Source: Deltaproteobacteria bacterium (GTDB lineage: Bacteria; Myxococcota; XYA12-FULL-58-9; JABJBS01). From it: a DNA stretch of 40,160 nucleotides. The notes below the pieces were generated by a model. That model was not told the origin of the DNA. It searched no databases and worked only from the letters and a program-made list of their open reading frames with translations. A program made the position numbers and the translations under genes. Numbering within the stretch: the first letter of the stretch is position 1; every line of letters starts with the position of its first letter. This document shows positions 33,868 through 40,160 of the stretch, piece after piece. Where the stretch lies: contig JABJBS010000262.1 of NCBI GenBank assembly GCA_018668695.1, positions 1 through 40,160 on the forward strand, written 5' to 3'.

Positions 33868-33883
33868 TGCAGCTACCGTGCCA
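33868..33883 (-). promoter_or_regulatory. Sigma-54 (RpoN) promoter
   Basis: The minus strand reads TGGCACG-GTAG-CTGCA, against the consensus TGGCACG-N4-TTGCA. The GG (-24) and GC (-12) are at the required spacing. The predicted start near 33857 leaves a leader of about 26 bases before the GTG of the unknown gene. Confidence 0.78.
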
Positions 33884-34026
33884 AACCTTGGGGAAATCCA
33901 AGCCGAAGCCTAGCCACTTGTTTTTATTAGGCTTTTTTGGTTTCCGGGGAAATAAAGGTTGCGACAGATTCATGACAAATTGCAGTTTAGAGCTAAATAC
34001 TGTCGGAGAATTGACGAAAAGTTCGT

Positions 34027-35469
34027 TTACGTGAGGAGGTTGGCACCTGGAACGGTTCTGTAGATCTGGTCGAGCATACCGTTGAAGCCCGCGTTCACTT
34101 CAACCCAAGCCAATTCTTTACTGCCCCGGCCATCATCAACAATCCTGCCTGTTGCAAAAGCTGTTGGGAATTCCGGCAATCTCACCTCAAAAACACCATG
34201 TAAATTGGCACCGCCAGCCTCTACGAGAGCGCTGATCCGGCCAAGCTCCTGAGTGAAAACTTCTACACTCACGTTTTCTTTTTTAAGGACCATTCTGATT
34301 CTAATCGGAACCCTGAGTTCGCCAGAGCCGGAATCCACGCCCTGCTCACTTCGTGACTGTGCGGTCGGGAAACTTAAGGTAAGTTCCGTCCCGCCCACTT
34401 CCGAGGTTCGGACATCGACATACCCTTGATGGAGATGGCAAATACGCCTCACCAAAACCAAACCAAGACCTTTTCCAACACGAACGCCGTCCGCCTTGAG
34501 GGTTACCAAGTTCGTAGTTTCGAAAAGCTGGTCTACGACCTGAGGATTAATTCCCGGACCCTCATCGGAAATACGAATCGAGCATTCTCCTCGGTCACGC
34601 GTAATCAAGAGTCGGGCACGTCCGCCCAGAGGGCTAAAGTCTGCCGCATTGAGCACTGCATTGGTTATGGCACAGCGCAGCATAGGTTCGTTCCCAATGC
34701 ACTCTATGGCTAAATCAGGGATCTGAGTCTCGAGTTCAACCTCTCGGGCACGAAAAGTCACGTCGTATTCCGCTACAATTGACCGGGCCAGCGCACAAAT
34801 ATCGACACGCTTATCACGAGGCATGTCATCCAAATCCTCACGTTCACTTACCCCTACTACGGCGCTCACCATTTCAGTCAGACGCTGACTGGCATCTTGC
34901 AATGACTCAAAGAGTTCAAGGCGCTCGGCTGGGTCTGTTGCGGATTCAAGAAAACTTAGAGAACTGTTGAATATCGTTAGAGGTCCTCTCATGTCGTGCG
35001 CAACCAACTTCAACAACTGCGGAATCGATTCGGCAGAAGCCGCAACCTGGCTTTGAGCCGCTGGAGCGGACGATTCCCCGGCAGAATCCAAGAGGCCGCG
35101 AACCGCCTCCCGCAAATCTTGAGAGCGAAACGGTTTAAGCAGGAGTAAGTTTGCTCCGGCATCTAATGCCGCTTGATGAGCCTGTGGGTCCGTTAAGGCG
35201 GTTAAGATACAAATCGGTAAATCTTTGAACCGGTCATCCGAGCGCAAACGACGGCAAACCTCAAAACCGTTGCGACGTGGCATCATCAGATCAAGCAGGA
35301 ATAAAGCCGGGCATTCTTCCTCAGCGGCCTCAAGAGCAGCCTCACCATCTTTCACCCAAGTTACCCTGAAGCGTTGCTGGTCTTCCAGCACACGCTGGAC
35401 CACATACGCGATGGTATGGTCGTCTTCGGCGAGTAATATCAATGGAAGTTCAGTAGATGCTTCAACCAT
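34027..35469 (-). CDS. Receiver-histidine kinase hybrid with extra C-terminal domain
   Basis: The 480-residue cytoplasmic protein has a receiver domain at about residues 9-125 (AEDDH acidic pair, phospho-Asp in LLDLMMP, Lys in LLLKPF). A HisKA-like helix pair follows with the phospho-His in VAHDMRGPL (about residue 158), then an ATPase domain with NAVLNAADFSP (N box), DEGPGINP (G1) and GKGLGLVLVRRI (G2). The last 100 residues are a separate beta-rich domain with RVPIR, faintly PilZ-like. There is no membrane segment. Lying between flgL and fliC, it may report on flagellar assembly or set motility. The ATG has no Shine-Dalgarno and follows a perfect 7-bp hairpin (35476-35490). No cognate regulator is next to it. 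Confidence 0.87.
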   Translation of the reverse strand: MVEASTELPLILLAEDDHTIAYVVQRVLEDQQRFRVTWVKDGEAALEAAEEECPALFLLDLMMPRRNGFEVCRRLRSDDRFKDLPICILTALTDPQAHQAALDAGANLLLLKPFRSQDLREAVRGLLDSAGESSAPAAQSQVAASAESIPQLLKLVAHDMRGPLTIFNSSLSFLESATDPAERLELFESLQDASQRLTEMVSAVVGVSEREDLDDMPRDKRVDICALARSIVAEYDVTFRAREVELETQIPDLAIECIGNEPMLRCAITNAVLNAADFSPLGGRARLLITRDRGECSIRISDEGPGINPQVVDQLFETTNLVTLKADGVRVGKGLGLVLVRRICHLHQGYVDVRTSEVGGTELTLSFPTAQSRSEQGVDSGSGELRVPIRIRMVLKKENVSVEVFTQELGRISALVEAGGANLHGVFEVRLPEFPTAFATGRIVDDGRGSKELAWVEVNAGFNGMLDQIYRTVPGANLLT

Positions 35470-35475
35470 AAATCG

Positions 35476-35490
35476 CGAGCGCTGCGCTCG
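35476..35490 (-). promoter_or_regulatory. Hairpin just upstream of the kinase start
   Basis: CGAGCGC and GCGCTCG pair around a single base to give a tight palindrome ending 7 bases before the ATG of the kinase, in the place where a ribosome binding site would be. It may restrict translation. Confidence 0.4.
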
Positions 35491-35546
35491 TCCCCCTTAG
35501 GGTAAAACGTTAGCACACCTTGAAGGGAGGATGAAATCCCAGAAGG

Positions 35547-36428
35547 TTACCGGAAACCGCTATCGAGGCTGGAAATAATCTTTTGCGCCTGAGCCAGAGC
35601 GGCCTGGAGCCCGTATTGAGTCTCGGTAAAATTGGTGAAAGCCTCATGCGGATCTGCATCCACCACGGCTGCCTTCTGCTGCAGCACGTTGGCCTCGATC
35701 TCAGTTCTTAGGTCCTTACCGGACAACACTGTTTTCAAGTTAATGCCCGCGGTGCTCTGTGCGTTTATCAATTGCTTGTGTGAATCGGCTATCGCTCCAA
35801 TGGAATCCTGAATGGCATCAGGATCATTGTTTTGCAGATTCGTTTCAAAATCACTCAAAACTGTAAAGATATTCTCACCACCAGTAGGTGAAAAAATCTC
35901 ATCGCCCGGAATGTTCATCTTAACGGTCAATCCTGGTGCAACTTCAACCGTACGTTGACCACTGTCCCCCTGGTAGACGCCGGCTGCTGTAAACGGCTCG
36001 CTGCCCGTCTTATAACCGCCAAAAACGAAACTACCCGATACCTGCGTATTGGCGAGACTCAGTAACTGTTCTTTGAGTTCGGTAACCTCGTAAGAGATGG
36101 CCATCCGGTCGCTTTCGCTTAGCGTTTCGTTGGCTGAGGAAATCATAAGCTCTTGAATTCGGCTAACGACCTGCACCGACTCAGCAATTGTCGACTCTGT
36201 TACGGAAAGCTCCTGCTCGGCAACCGATGCTACGCGGCCCATCGTATCTAAACGCGTAAGAGTCGATTCAAGCACGTTTACACGGCTTACGGCCAATGGA
36301 TCACGCGGGTCAGCAGTCCCTTCCATCGCACGTGTAGCGGCCTCTTGAGCCTGCATTTGGCGACCCTTATTGACCATGACGCTCTGGTTGAGAGCGTTGA
36401 AAATCATGTTGTCAGTAACTCGTAGCAT
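35547..36428 (-). CDS. flgL: Flagellar hook-associated protein 3 (FlgL)
   Basis: The 293-residue protein starts MLRVTDNMIFNALNQSVMVNKGRQMQAQEAATRAMEG, matching the FlgL N-terminus with the flagellin-like D0 helix, and contains QLLSLANTQVSGSFVFGGYKTGSEPF, a strong FlgL marker. The C-terminus is a flagellin-like helix (NFTETQYGLQAALAQAQKIISS). It forms the upper layer of the hook-filament junction. TAGGAG lies 8 bases before the ATG, 9 bases after flgK. Confidence 0.95.
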   Translation of the reverse strand: MLRVTDNMIFNALNQSVMVNKGRQMQAQEAATRAMEGTADPRDPLAVSRVNVLESTLTRLDTMGRVASVAEQELSVTESTIAESVQVVSRIQELMISSANETLSESDRMAISYEVTELKEQLLSLANTQVSGSFVFGGYKTGSEPFTAAGVYQGDSGQRTVEVAPGLTVKMNIPGDEIFSPTGGENIFTVLSDFETNLQNNDPDAIQDSIGAIADSHKQLINAQSTAGINLKTVLSGKDLRTEIEANVLQQKAAVVDADPHEAFTNFTETQYGLQAALAQAQKIISSLDSGFR

Positions 36429-36437
36429 TTATGACTC

Positions 36438-37832
36438 CTACATCCCGATGAGGGTTTGAAGCATTTGGTCAACCGTAGTCATCACCTTGGAAGCACCCTG
36501 AAACGCCCGCTGATATTTACTGAGACTCATCATCTCTTCTTCAATTGATACACCACTGTGAGATTCTCGGAGCTGATCCAGCAGGTCTAGACGCTGCCCT
36601 GACCCTTCCTCTGCATGCAGTGCCTCACGGAGACTAAAAAGGTAGTTCGTTTGAAGTAAGTTGGCCGACTCTGAAAGCGTCTGTGTCCCAGAGCTAGCGA
36701 TATTGGCCTGTTCAATCTGTGCCATCGCCAATGCACCAACACCGCTGCCTGGAGCATTTGCTGCTGAATCAGCCGCGGCCAAAAGGTCAACGTCGTCCTC
36801 GATATCTGCGTTTATCGTGATGGCTTCCGCTGCGCCCGAAACCTCGGTCATGGCATCAAATAAATTGGATCCAGCGTTTCCATCGAGGTCAAAGTTGGCC
36901 TCGTGAACAGCATTCGTCGCGTTTACAAGGTCGTAAGCAAATTCATCAAGCTCATTTTCACGGTCAGCTAAATCAACGTCGCGAAGCTGCAATAAGCCAG
37001 CAAGCTTTCCGCCAAGTCGGTCATTTACACTGAAGTCGACACCACTGTTTGTCCAAATGTCAAAGAAAGGAGAATCCACGACGCCATCACCGTCATCATC
37101 GCGGTTTCGCGCTTCAAGTGGAATCGTAGTGTCACGCTGCACCAAGTTAACACCGCCACCAAGCTGGATAGAGATGCTTCCATCTTCATCGTAGGTGGTT
37201 GTCGCCCCCATCAACTCGCCGAGGTCACGGGCCGCGTTATCGCGCTGGTCTTTGAGTTCATTGGCATCTTCACCGTAGGCCTCATTCTCGACGATTTCAC
37301 GGTTCAGACGGCTTACGTCAGCGATTAGAACATTCACTTCACCCACAACACGACCGATTTCAATATTCGCATCTTCGCGGGCATCGGCAATTGTGTCATC
37401 GATTCTTTGGACCGCATTCACCAGGCTTTGGGTCGCCGTTAAGGTCTCGCCTCGCTGACTTGCCTCTTGTGGAAAAACTGAAAGCTCTCTCCAAGATGCA
37501 AAGAAACGGTCTAGAGTGGCACTTAGGCCAAACTCGCCCTGGTTCCCCACAACAGCCTCAACAGATTGCAACCCGGATGCTCTTGCATTCGAGTGACCTA
37601 GAGTTCCTTCTTGTGCATGGAGACGACGAGCCAAAAACTCGTCTGTATGTCGTCGGACTTTTGCGATTTCGATACCATAGGTACCGCTTCCGCGAGCCTT
37701 GACTTGAACTTCTTGTCGGTGAAAACCCTCTGTGTTCACATTGGCAATGTTATGCCCTGTGACCGCGATTCCCGCTTGATGGGAAACAAGGGTATTGAGA
37801 CCCACGCCTAACGCGTCGTATAAACCACCCAT
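36438..37832 (-). CDS. flgK: Flagellar hook-associated protein 1 (FlgK)
   Basis: The 464-residue protein begins MGGLYDALGVGLNTLVSHQAGIAVTGHNIANVNTEGFHRQEV, the N-terminal FlgK motif of the rod/hook family. It has the coil region with DQRDNAARDLGELMG and ends with SGVSIEEEMMSLSKYQRAFQGASKVMTTVDQMLQTLIGM, the FlgK C-terminal motif. It is the first junction protein between hook and filament. ATG 37832 has AAGGTGG 5 bases upstream and is preferred to GTG 37847. Confidence 0.96.
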   Translation of the reverse strand: MGGLYDALGVGLNTLVSHQAGIAVTGHNIANVNTEGFHRQEVQVKARGSGTYGIEIAKVRRHTDEFLARRLHAQEGTLGHSNARASGLQSVEAVVGNQGEFGLSATLDRFFASWRELSVFPQEASQRGETLTATQSLVNAVQRIDDTIADAREDANIEIGRVVGEVNVLIADVSRLNREIVENEAYGEDANELKDQRDNAARDLGELMGATTTYDEDGSISIQLGGGVNLVQRDTTIPLEARNRDDDGDGVVDSPFFDIWTNSGVDFSVNDRLGGKLAGLLQLRDVDLADRENELDEFAYDLVNATNAVHEANFDLDGNAGSNLFDAMTEVSGAAEAITINADIEDDVDLLAAADSAANAPGSGVGALAMAQIEQANIASSGTQTLSESANLLQTNYLFSLREALHAEEGSGQRLDLLDQLRESHSGVSIEEEMMSLSKYQRAFQGASKVMTTVDQMLQTLIGM

Positions 37833-37858
37833 AGAAACCACCTTCACCCAACAACGCT

Positions 37859-37876
37859 TGGAACTTCAATGTTCCA
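37859..37876 (-). promoter_or_regulatory. Small inverted repeat upstream of flgK
   Basis: TGGAAC and GTTCCA are separated by 6 bases in the 95-base gap between the flgN-like gene and flgK. It can form a weak hairpin in the leader; I found no convincing promoter beside it. Confidence 0.3.
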
Positions 37877-37927
37877 ATGCAGAGAAGCACCATTCCACTG
37901 AATGCCTCCCTAACGCTGACTCACCAC

Positions 37928-38269
37928 TTAGCCGTACTGTCTTAAGAGTACCGCTTCCGCCCTACGGGAACCCAACTTAGCGTTGCCCCCGTACATCTTC
38001 TTCGTTTCGTGCCCTGGACCAGCTGTAGCGCTCATAAATGCATCCTGCATTGTGTCGCCAACAAACCTGCATATCTCTCTGAAACGGACCATGCCCGTTC
38101 TTACATGCACCAGGAATTCTTTATCCGGACTCATTTTTTGTAACTTCAGCGACCAGCCTTCAATTTCAGCCGTAACAATGTCGAGTTCAGGGCCATTAAG
38201 ACCAATGGCTGCGGCTTCTGCCCGCTCCATCAAATCATCAAATTCTGCCATTACCCGCGCCGCCGTCAT
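37928..38269 (-). CDS. Small protein in the flgN position (possible FlgK/FlgL chaperone)
   Basis: The 113-residue protein sits between flgM and flgK, the usual place of flgN, the export chaperone of FlgK and FlgL. It is helical, with charged heptads at the N-terminus (MAEFDDLMERAEAAAIGL) and a Gly-containing, basic C-terminal tail (MYGGNAKLGSRRAEAVLL) of the kind often seen in FlgN-like proteins. A direct match to FlgN motifs is not evident. AGAGGT precedes ATG 38269 by 5 bases. Confidence 0.6.
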   Translation of the reverse strand: MTAARVMAEFDDLMERAEAAAIGLNGPELDIVTAEIEGWSLKLQKMSPDKEFLVHVRTGMVRFREICRFVGDTMQDAFMSATAGPGHETKKMYGGNAKLGSRRAEAVLLRQYG

Positions 38270-38279
38270 TCGTTACCTC

Positions 38280-38603
38280 TTACTCTTCAATTCCCAAGTC
38301 ACTGTTAAGAATTGATGCTGCTAACTTTCGGGGATCCACATGGTAGTCGCCCGCCTCTATCGCCGCCTTAAGCTCTTCGAGCTTCGCCTCACTGGCCCCC
38401 ATGGGACCATCTACCCGTGAAATCTCCCGAATGGATTCAGCAAGAGAACCTAGACGCTCACTGAGCACCACGCGGTCACTCTGTCGATTAACAGATGTTC
38501 CACCGCTGCGCTGAGCACCTGCTTTTCCGCTTTTATCACCCGCCACAGCTTCGCTGCGTGCTCTTCTAGCTTTGTCTGCGGGTCCATTCTGGATTTTCAT
38601 CAT
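38280..38603 (-). CDS. flgM: Anti-sigma-28 factor FlgM
   Basis: The 107-residue protein has a disordered, basic first half and a C-terminal part fitting FlgM: DRVVLSERLGSLAESIREI, then KLEELKAAIEAGDYHVDPRKLAASIL. The last motif (V-x-x-L-K-x-x-I-x-x-G-x-Y-x-V-D-x-x-x-V-A) is the FlgM signature. FlgM holds sigma-28 inactive until it is exported through the finished hook. Two tandem ATG codons occur at 38603 and 38600; the first overlaps the flgJ stop, while the second has the better spacing to GGAGG. Confidence 0.9.
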   Translation of the reverse strand: MMKIQNGPADKARRARSEAVAGDKSGKAGAQRSGGTSVNRQSDRVVLSERLGSLAESIREISRVDGPMGASEAKLEELKAAIEAGDYHVDPRKLAASILNSDLGIEE

Positions 38604-39520
38604 TTTCCTCCGCTGGCTAGCCCCAGTCGATACTGCTTTAAACCATGTCGCTTAACTGCGCCATGGGAGCAAGGCTTTCCAGACTCGTCTTTATCTACAT
38701 CGCCCGCGTGAACATTAACTTGAGAGATATTTTCACCTTTTTGCTCAAATTCTTGTTCTTGGCCCTGCCAGCGCTTCAAATATGGCTCTGGGTCGATATA
38801 TCGGCGCTTCCCATCCACGCCATTCTCGAAAATTTCGAAGTGTAAGTGAGCTCCAGTCGAATTCGGGCCTGTATTACCAACATCACCGATATAACTACCC
38901 TTTTCGACAGAGTCACCTAATTTAAGGCCTTCGGCTACCTTATCGAGGTGCATATAACGCGTCTCGATCCCACCATTGAAGTGGGAGATTCCGACATAAA
39001 TACCACCACCAACCGATGGATCCCGGTTGATCCTGGATATCTTACCCGTGGCGGCCGCTACGATCGGAGTACCTACTTCTCGGCCTAAATCCACACCACA
39101 GTGACCATCACCGCACTCATCCGGCCTCAAACCGCTACGGTCGGCACCAAATTTTTGCCCGTTAGAGATGTTCACATCTCCCGATACCGGGAATGCCCAT
39201 TGCTCGGAACGTAGAAACTTTTCACCCCGGGTTTCCTGACCAAACATTTGATTACCGAGTTGTTCAGCCAGCATATCCGAAAGACCGAAACCATTACCCT
39301 CGGTCGACATATCAGCATATTCCTGGTCGAGCATGCTCTGGAAATTCTTACCCATCTGATTGCTTAGATAACTCGACTCCGTGGTTTTTCGCATAACCTT
39401 GAAGAGTTCGTTAACCAATAGGCCTTCGAATTCACGCGCAACTTTATCGATCTCGTCGCGCTTTGTCGGGGCATCCGGGATGTCGCGCGACTGGGGAGAT
39501 ATGGCGTCCAATAATTTCAC
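38600..39520 (-). CDS. flgJ: FlgJ rod-binding domain fused to an M23 peptidase
   Basis: Residues about 20-95 match the FlgJ rod-cap/rod-binding domain (EFEGLLVNELFKVMRKT, SMLDQEYADMSTEGNGFGLSDML). Residues about 125-250 are an M23/LytM endopeptidase with GHCGVDLGREVGTP (zinc His and Asp) and STGAHLHFEIF (His-x-His). In gamma- and betaproteobacterial FlgJ the second domain is a glucosaminidase; here a metallo-endopeptidase replaces it. It should clear a path in peptidoglycan for the rod. The last 50 residues are charged and unassigned. The start is GTG 39520, whose GTGA overlaps the end of flgI. Confidence 0.9.
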   Translation of the reverse strand: MKLLDAISPQSRDIPDAPTKRDEIDKVAREFEGLLVNELFKVMRKTTESSYLSNQMGKNFQSMLDQEYADMSTEGNGFGLSDMLAEQLGNQMFGQETRGEKFLRSEQWAFPVSGDVNISNGQKFGADRSGLRPDECGDGHCGVDLGREVGTPIVAAATGKISRINRDPSVGGGIYVGISHFNGGIETRYMHLDKVAEGLKLGDSVEKGSYIGDVGNTGPNSTGAHLHFEIFENGVDGKRRYIDPEPYLKRWQGQEQEFEQKGENISQVNVHAGDVDKDESGKPCSHGAVKRHGLKQYRLGLASGGK

Positions 39521-40160
39521 TGGATTTCAAGCTCCGCATGCAATGCACCCGCACTCTTAAGCGCCTGCAGGATAGCCACCAAGTCTCTTGGCGTCGCCCC
39601 AATTGCATTGAGTGCTCTGACAACCTCTCCAAGCGAGGTACTCGGGCCTACGGTCCGAATCTGTCCTTCTTCTTCAGTGACTCTAATATCCGTTTCTTGG
39701 ATAACCTTGGTCTCTCCCTGCGAAAAGGCGCCTGGTTGCGAGACTGATTGGCTTTCGTTGACTTCAACCGTTAAGCCGCCGTGGGCAATGGCCACCGGAC
39801 TCAAGGTTACGTCACCCCCCAGCACCACCGTGCCTGTGCGCTCGTTGATGACCACCTTCGTGGGTACATCCGGGCTGACTTCTAATGCTTCGAGCATTGC
39901 CATCAAAACCGGCACCTTACCCATGTAGAGTTCCGGCACCTTCACCACGACCGTGCCGCCATCCACCACTTGCGTAAATTGTTCTGCGGGCTCTTTGGAT
40001 GCTGCCGCTGCCAGTTCTGCCTCGGCCGCCTTCTTAGCGTTCTTACCGCGCTTGCCCTTTTTACCCGCTGCTGGCTCTTCTGCTTGAGCTGGCTTAACCA
40101 AACGCGCCTGAATGGCGTCTGAGATTCTTGCTGCGTTTGTAAAGTCAGGTGTACGTAAAG
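39517..40160 (-). CDS. flgI: Flagellar P-ring protein FlgI (C-terminal part; runs off the window)
   Basis: The frame is open to the end of the window, with LRTPDFTNAARISDAI coded at its 5' side, and includes VVINERTGTVVLGGDVTLSPVAIAHGGLTVEV, VSQPGAFS and the ending LVAILQALKSAGALHAELEI, all FlgI hallmarks. FlgI makes the periplasmic P ring around the rod. A segment of about 37 residues (coded at 39982-40092), rich in Lys, Ala, Gly and Glu, lies where most FlgI proteins have a few residues. The stop overlaps the flgJ start. The N-terminus and signal peptide are outside the window. Confidence 0.94.
   Translation of the reverse strand, partial: LRTPDFTNAARISDAIQARLVKPAQAEEPAAGKKGKRGKNAKKAAEAELAAAASKEPAEQFTQVVDGGTVVVKVPELYMGKVPVLMAMLEALEVSPDVPTKVVINERTGTVVLGGDVTLSPVAIAHGGLTVEVNESQSVSQPGAFSQGETKVIQETDIRVTEEEGQIRTVGPSTSLGEVVRALNAIGATPRDLVAILQALKSAGALHAELEIQ

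Noticed and set aside
33906-33937. AAGCCTA...TAGGCTT hairpin followed by T residues on the plus strand
   Set aside because: It has terminator form only for plus-strand transcription, where no gene ends nearby, and the loop is 15 bases; on the minus strand no U-run follows.
37876-37905. Sigma-54-like sequence upstream of flgK (TGGTGCT with a downstream TGCA)
   Set aside because: The GG and GC are one base too close, a spacing that sigma-54 does not tolerate well.

Overview
The window reads as Gram-negative and deltaproteobacterial or Myxococcota-like, with roughly balanced base composition. Pointers are a secreted metzincin with Cys-rich modules and a MYXO-CTERM-like C-terminal tail, FlgI (a P-ring protein, so an outer membrane), an OmpA-family protein, an Mla/MCE lipid transporter, and sigma-54 and sigma-28 type flagellar promoters. 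No rRNA, tRNA, CRISPR array, insertion sequence or phage gene was seen. No stretch longer than about 300 bases lacks a gene. The species cannot be named from the sequence alone.

Layout. (1) 1-2815, plus strand: the tail of a Fis-type HTH protein, then three translationally coupled envelope genes (two putative lipoproteins and a single-span membrane protein), none of known function. (2) 2812-21545, minus strand: a gamma-carbonic-anhydrase-like protein; the metzincin and a small secreted partner; an RlmD/TrmA-family methyltransferase; a SAM-hydrolysing DUF62 protein; an alpha-methylacyl-CoA racemase-like enzyme beside an SCP2 carrier; cmk-aroA-hisC-pheA; miaA with a SMUG1-like DNA glycosylase; a fabZ-fabG-like pair; a patatin-like lipase; and trpCFBA. 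(3) 21747-23426, plus: ffh, with a Gly-Met-Pro repeat tail, ending at a hairpin. (4) 23553-28016, minus: an MCE transporter (two MlaE permeases, MlaF, MlaD) followed by two MaoC/hot-dog dehydratase genes. (5) 28122-28877, plus: a TauE/SafE permease. (6) 28874-40160, minus: an OmpA-like protein, then a late flagellar cluster that reads, in transcription order, flgI-flgJ(M23)-flgM-flgN-like-flgK-flgL-REC/kinase-unknown gene-fliC-fliD-fliS-fliT-like.

How the genes work together. Aromatic amino-acid synthesis is covered by aroA, pheA, a hisC-type aminotransferase and trpCFBA; trpE, trpG and trpD are not here. Lipid functions recur: the racemase and SCP2, the fabG/fabZ pair, a patatin, the MCE system and the MaoC pair. 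The flagellar block supplies the P ring, a peptidoglycan hydrolase for rod passage, the anti-sigma-28 factor, the hook-filament junction, filament, cap and likely chaperones. Start-stop overlaps (ATGA, GTGA, TAATG) are very common, so translational coupling is a general habit here.

The parts most worth a second look are in the flagellar block: an unrecognised gene behind a near-perfect sigma-54 promoter, an orphan REC-histidine kinase with an extra C-terminal domain, a FlgJ-M23 fusion, a lysine/alanine-rich insertion in FlgI, and a fliC leader with a sigma-28 promoter, a repeated 12-mer and a perfect palindrome. The metzincin/partner pair and the two-permease MCE operon linked to dehydratases come next.
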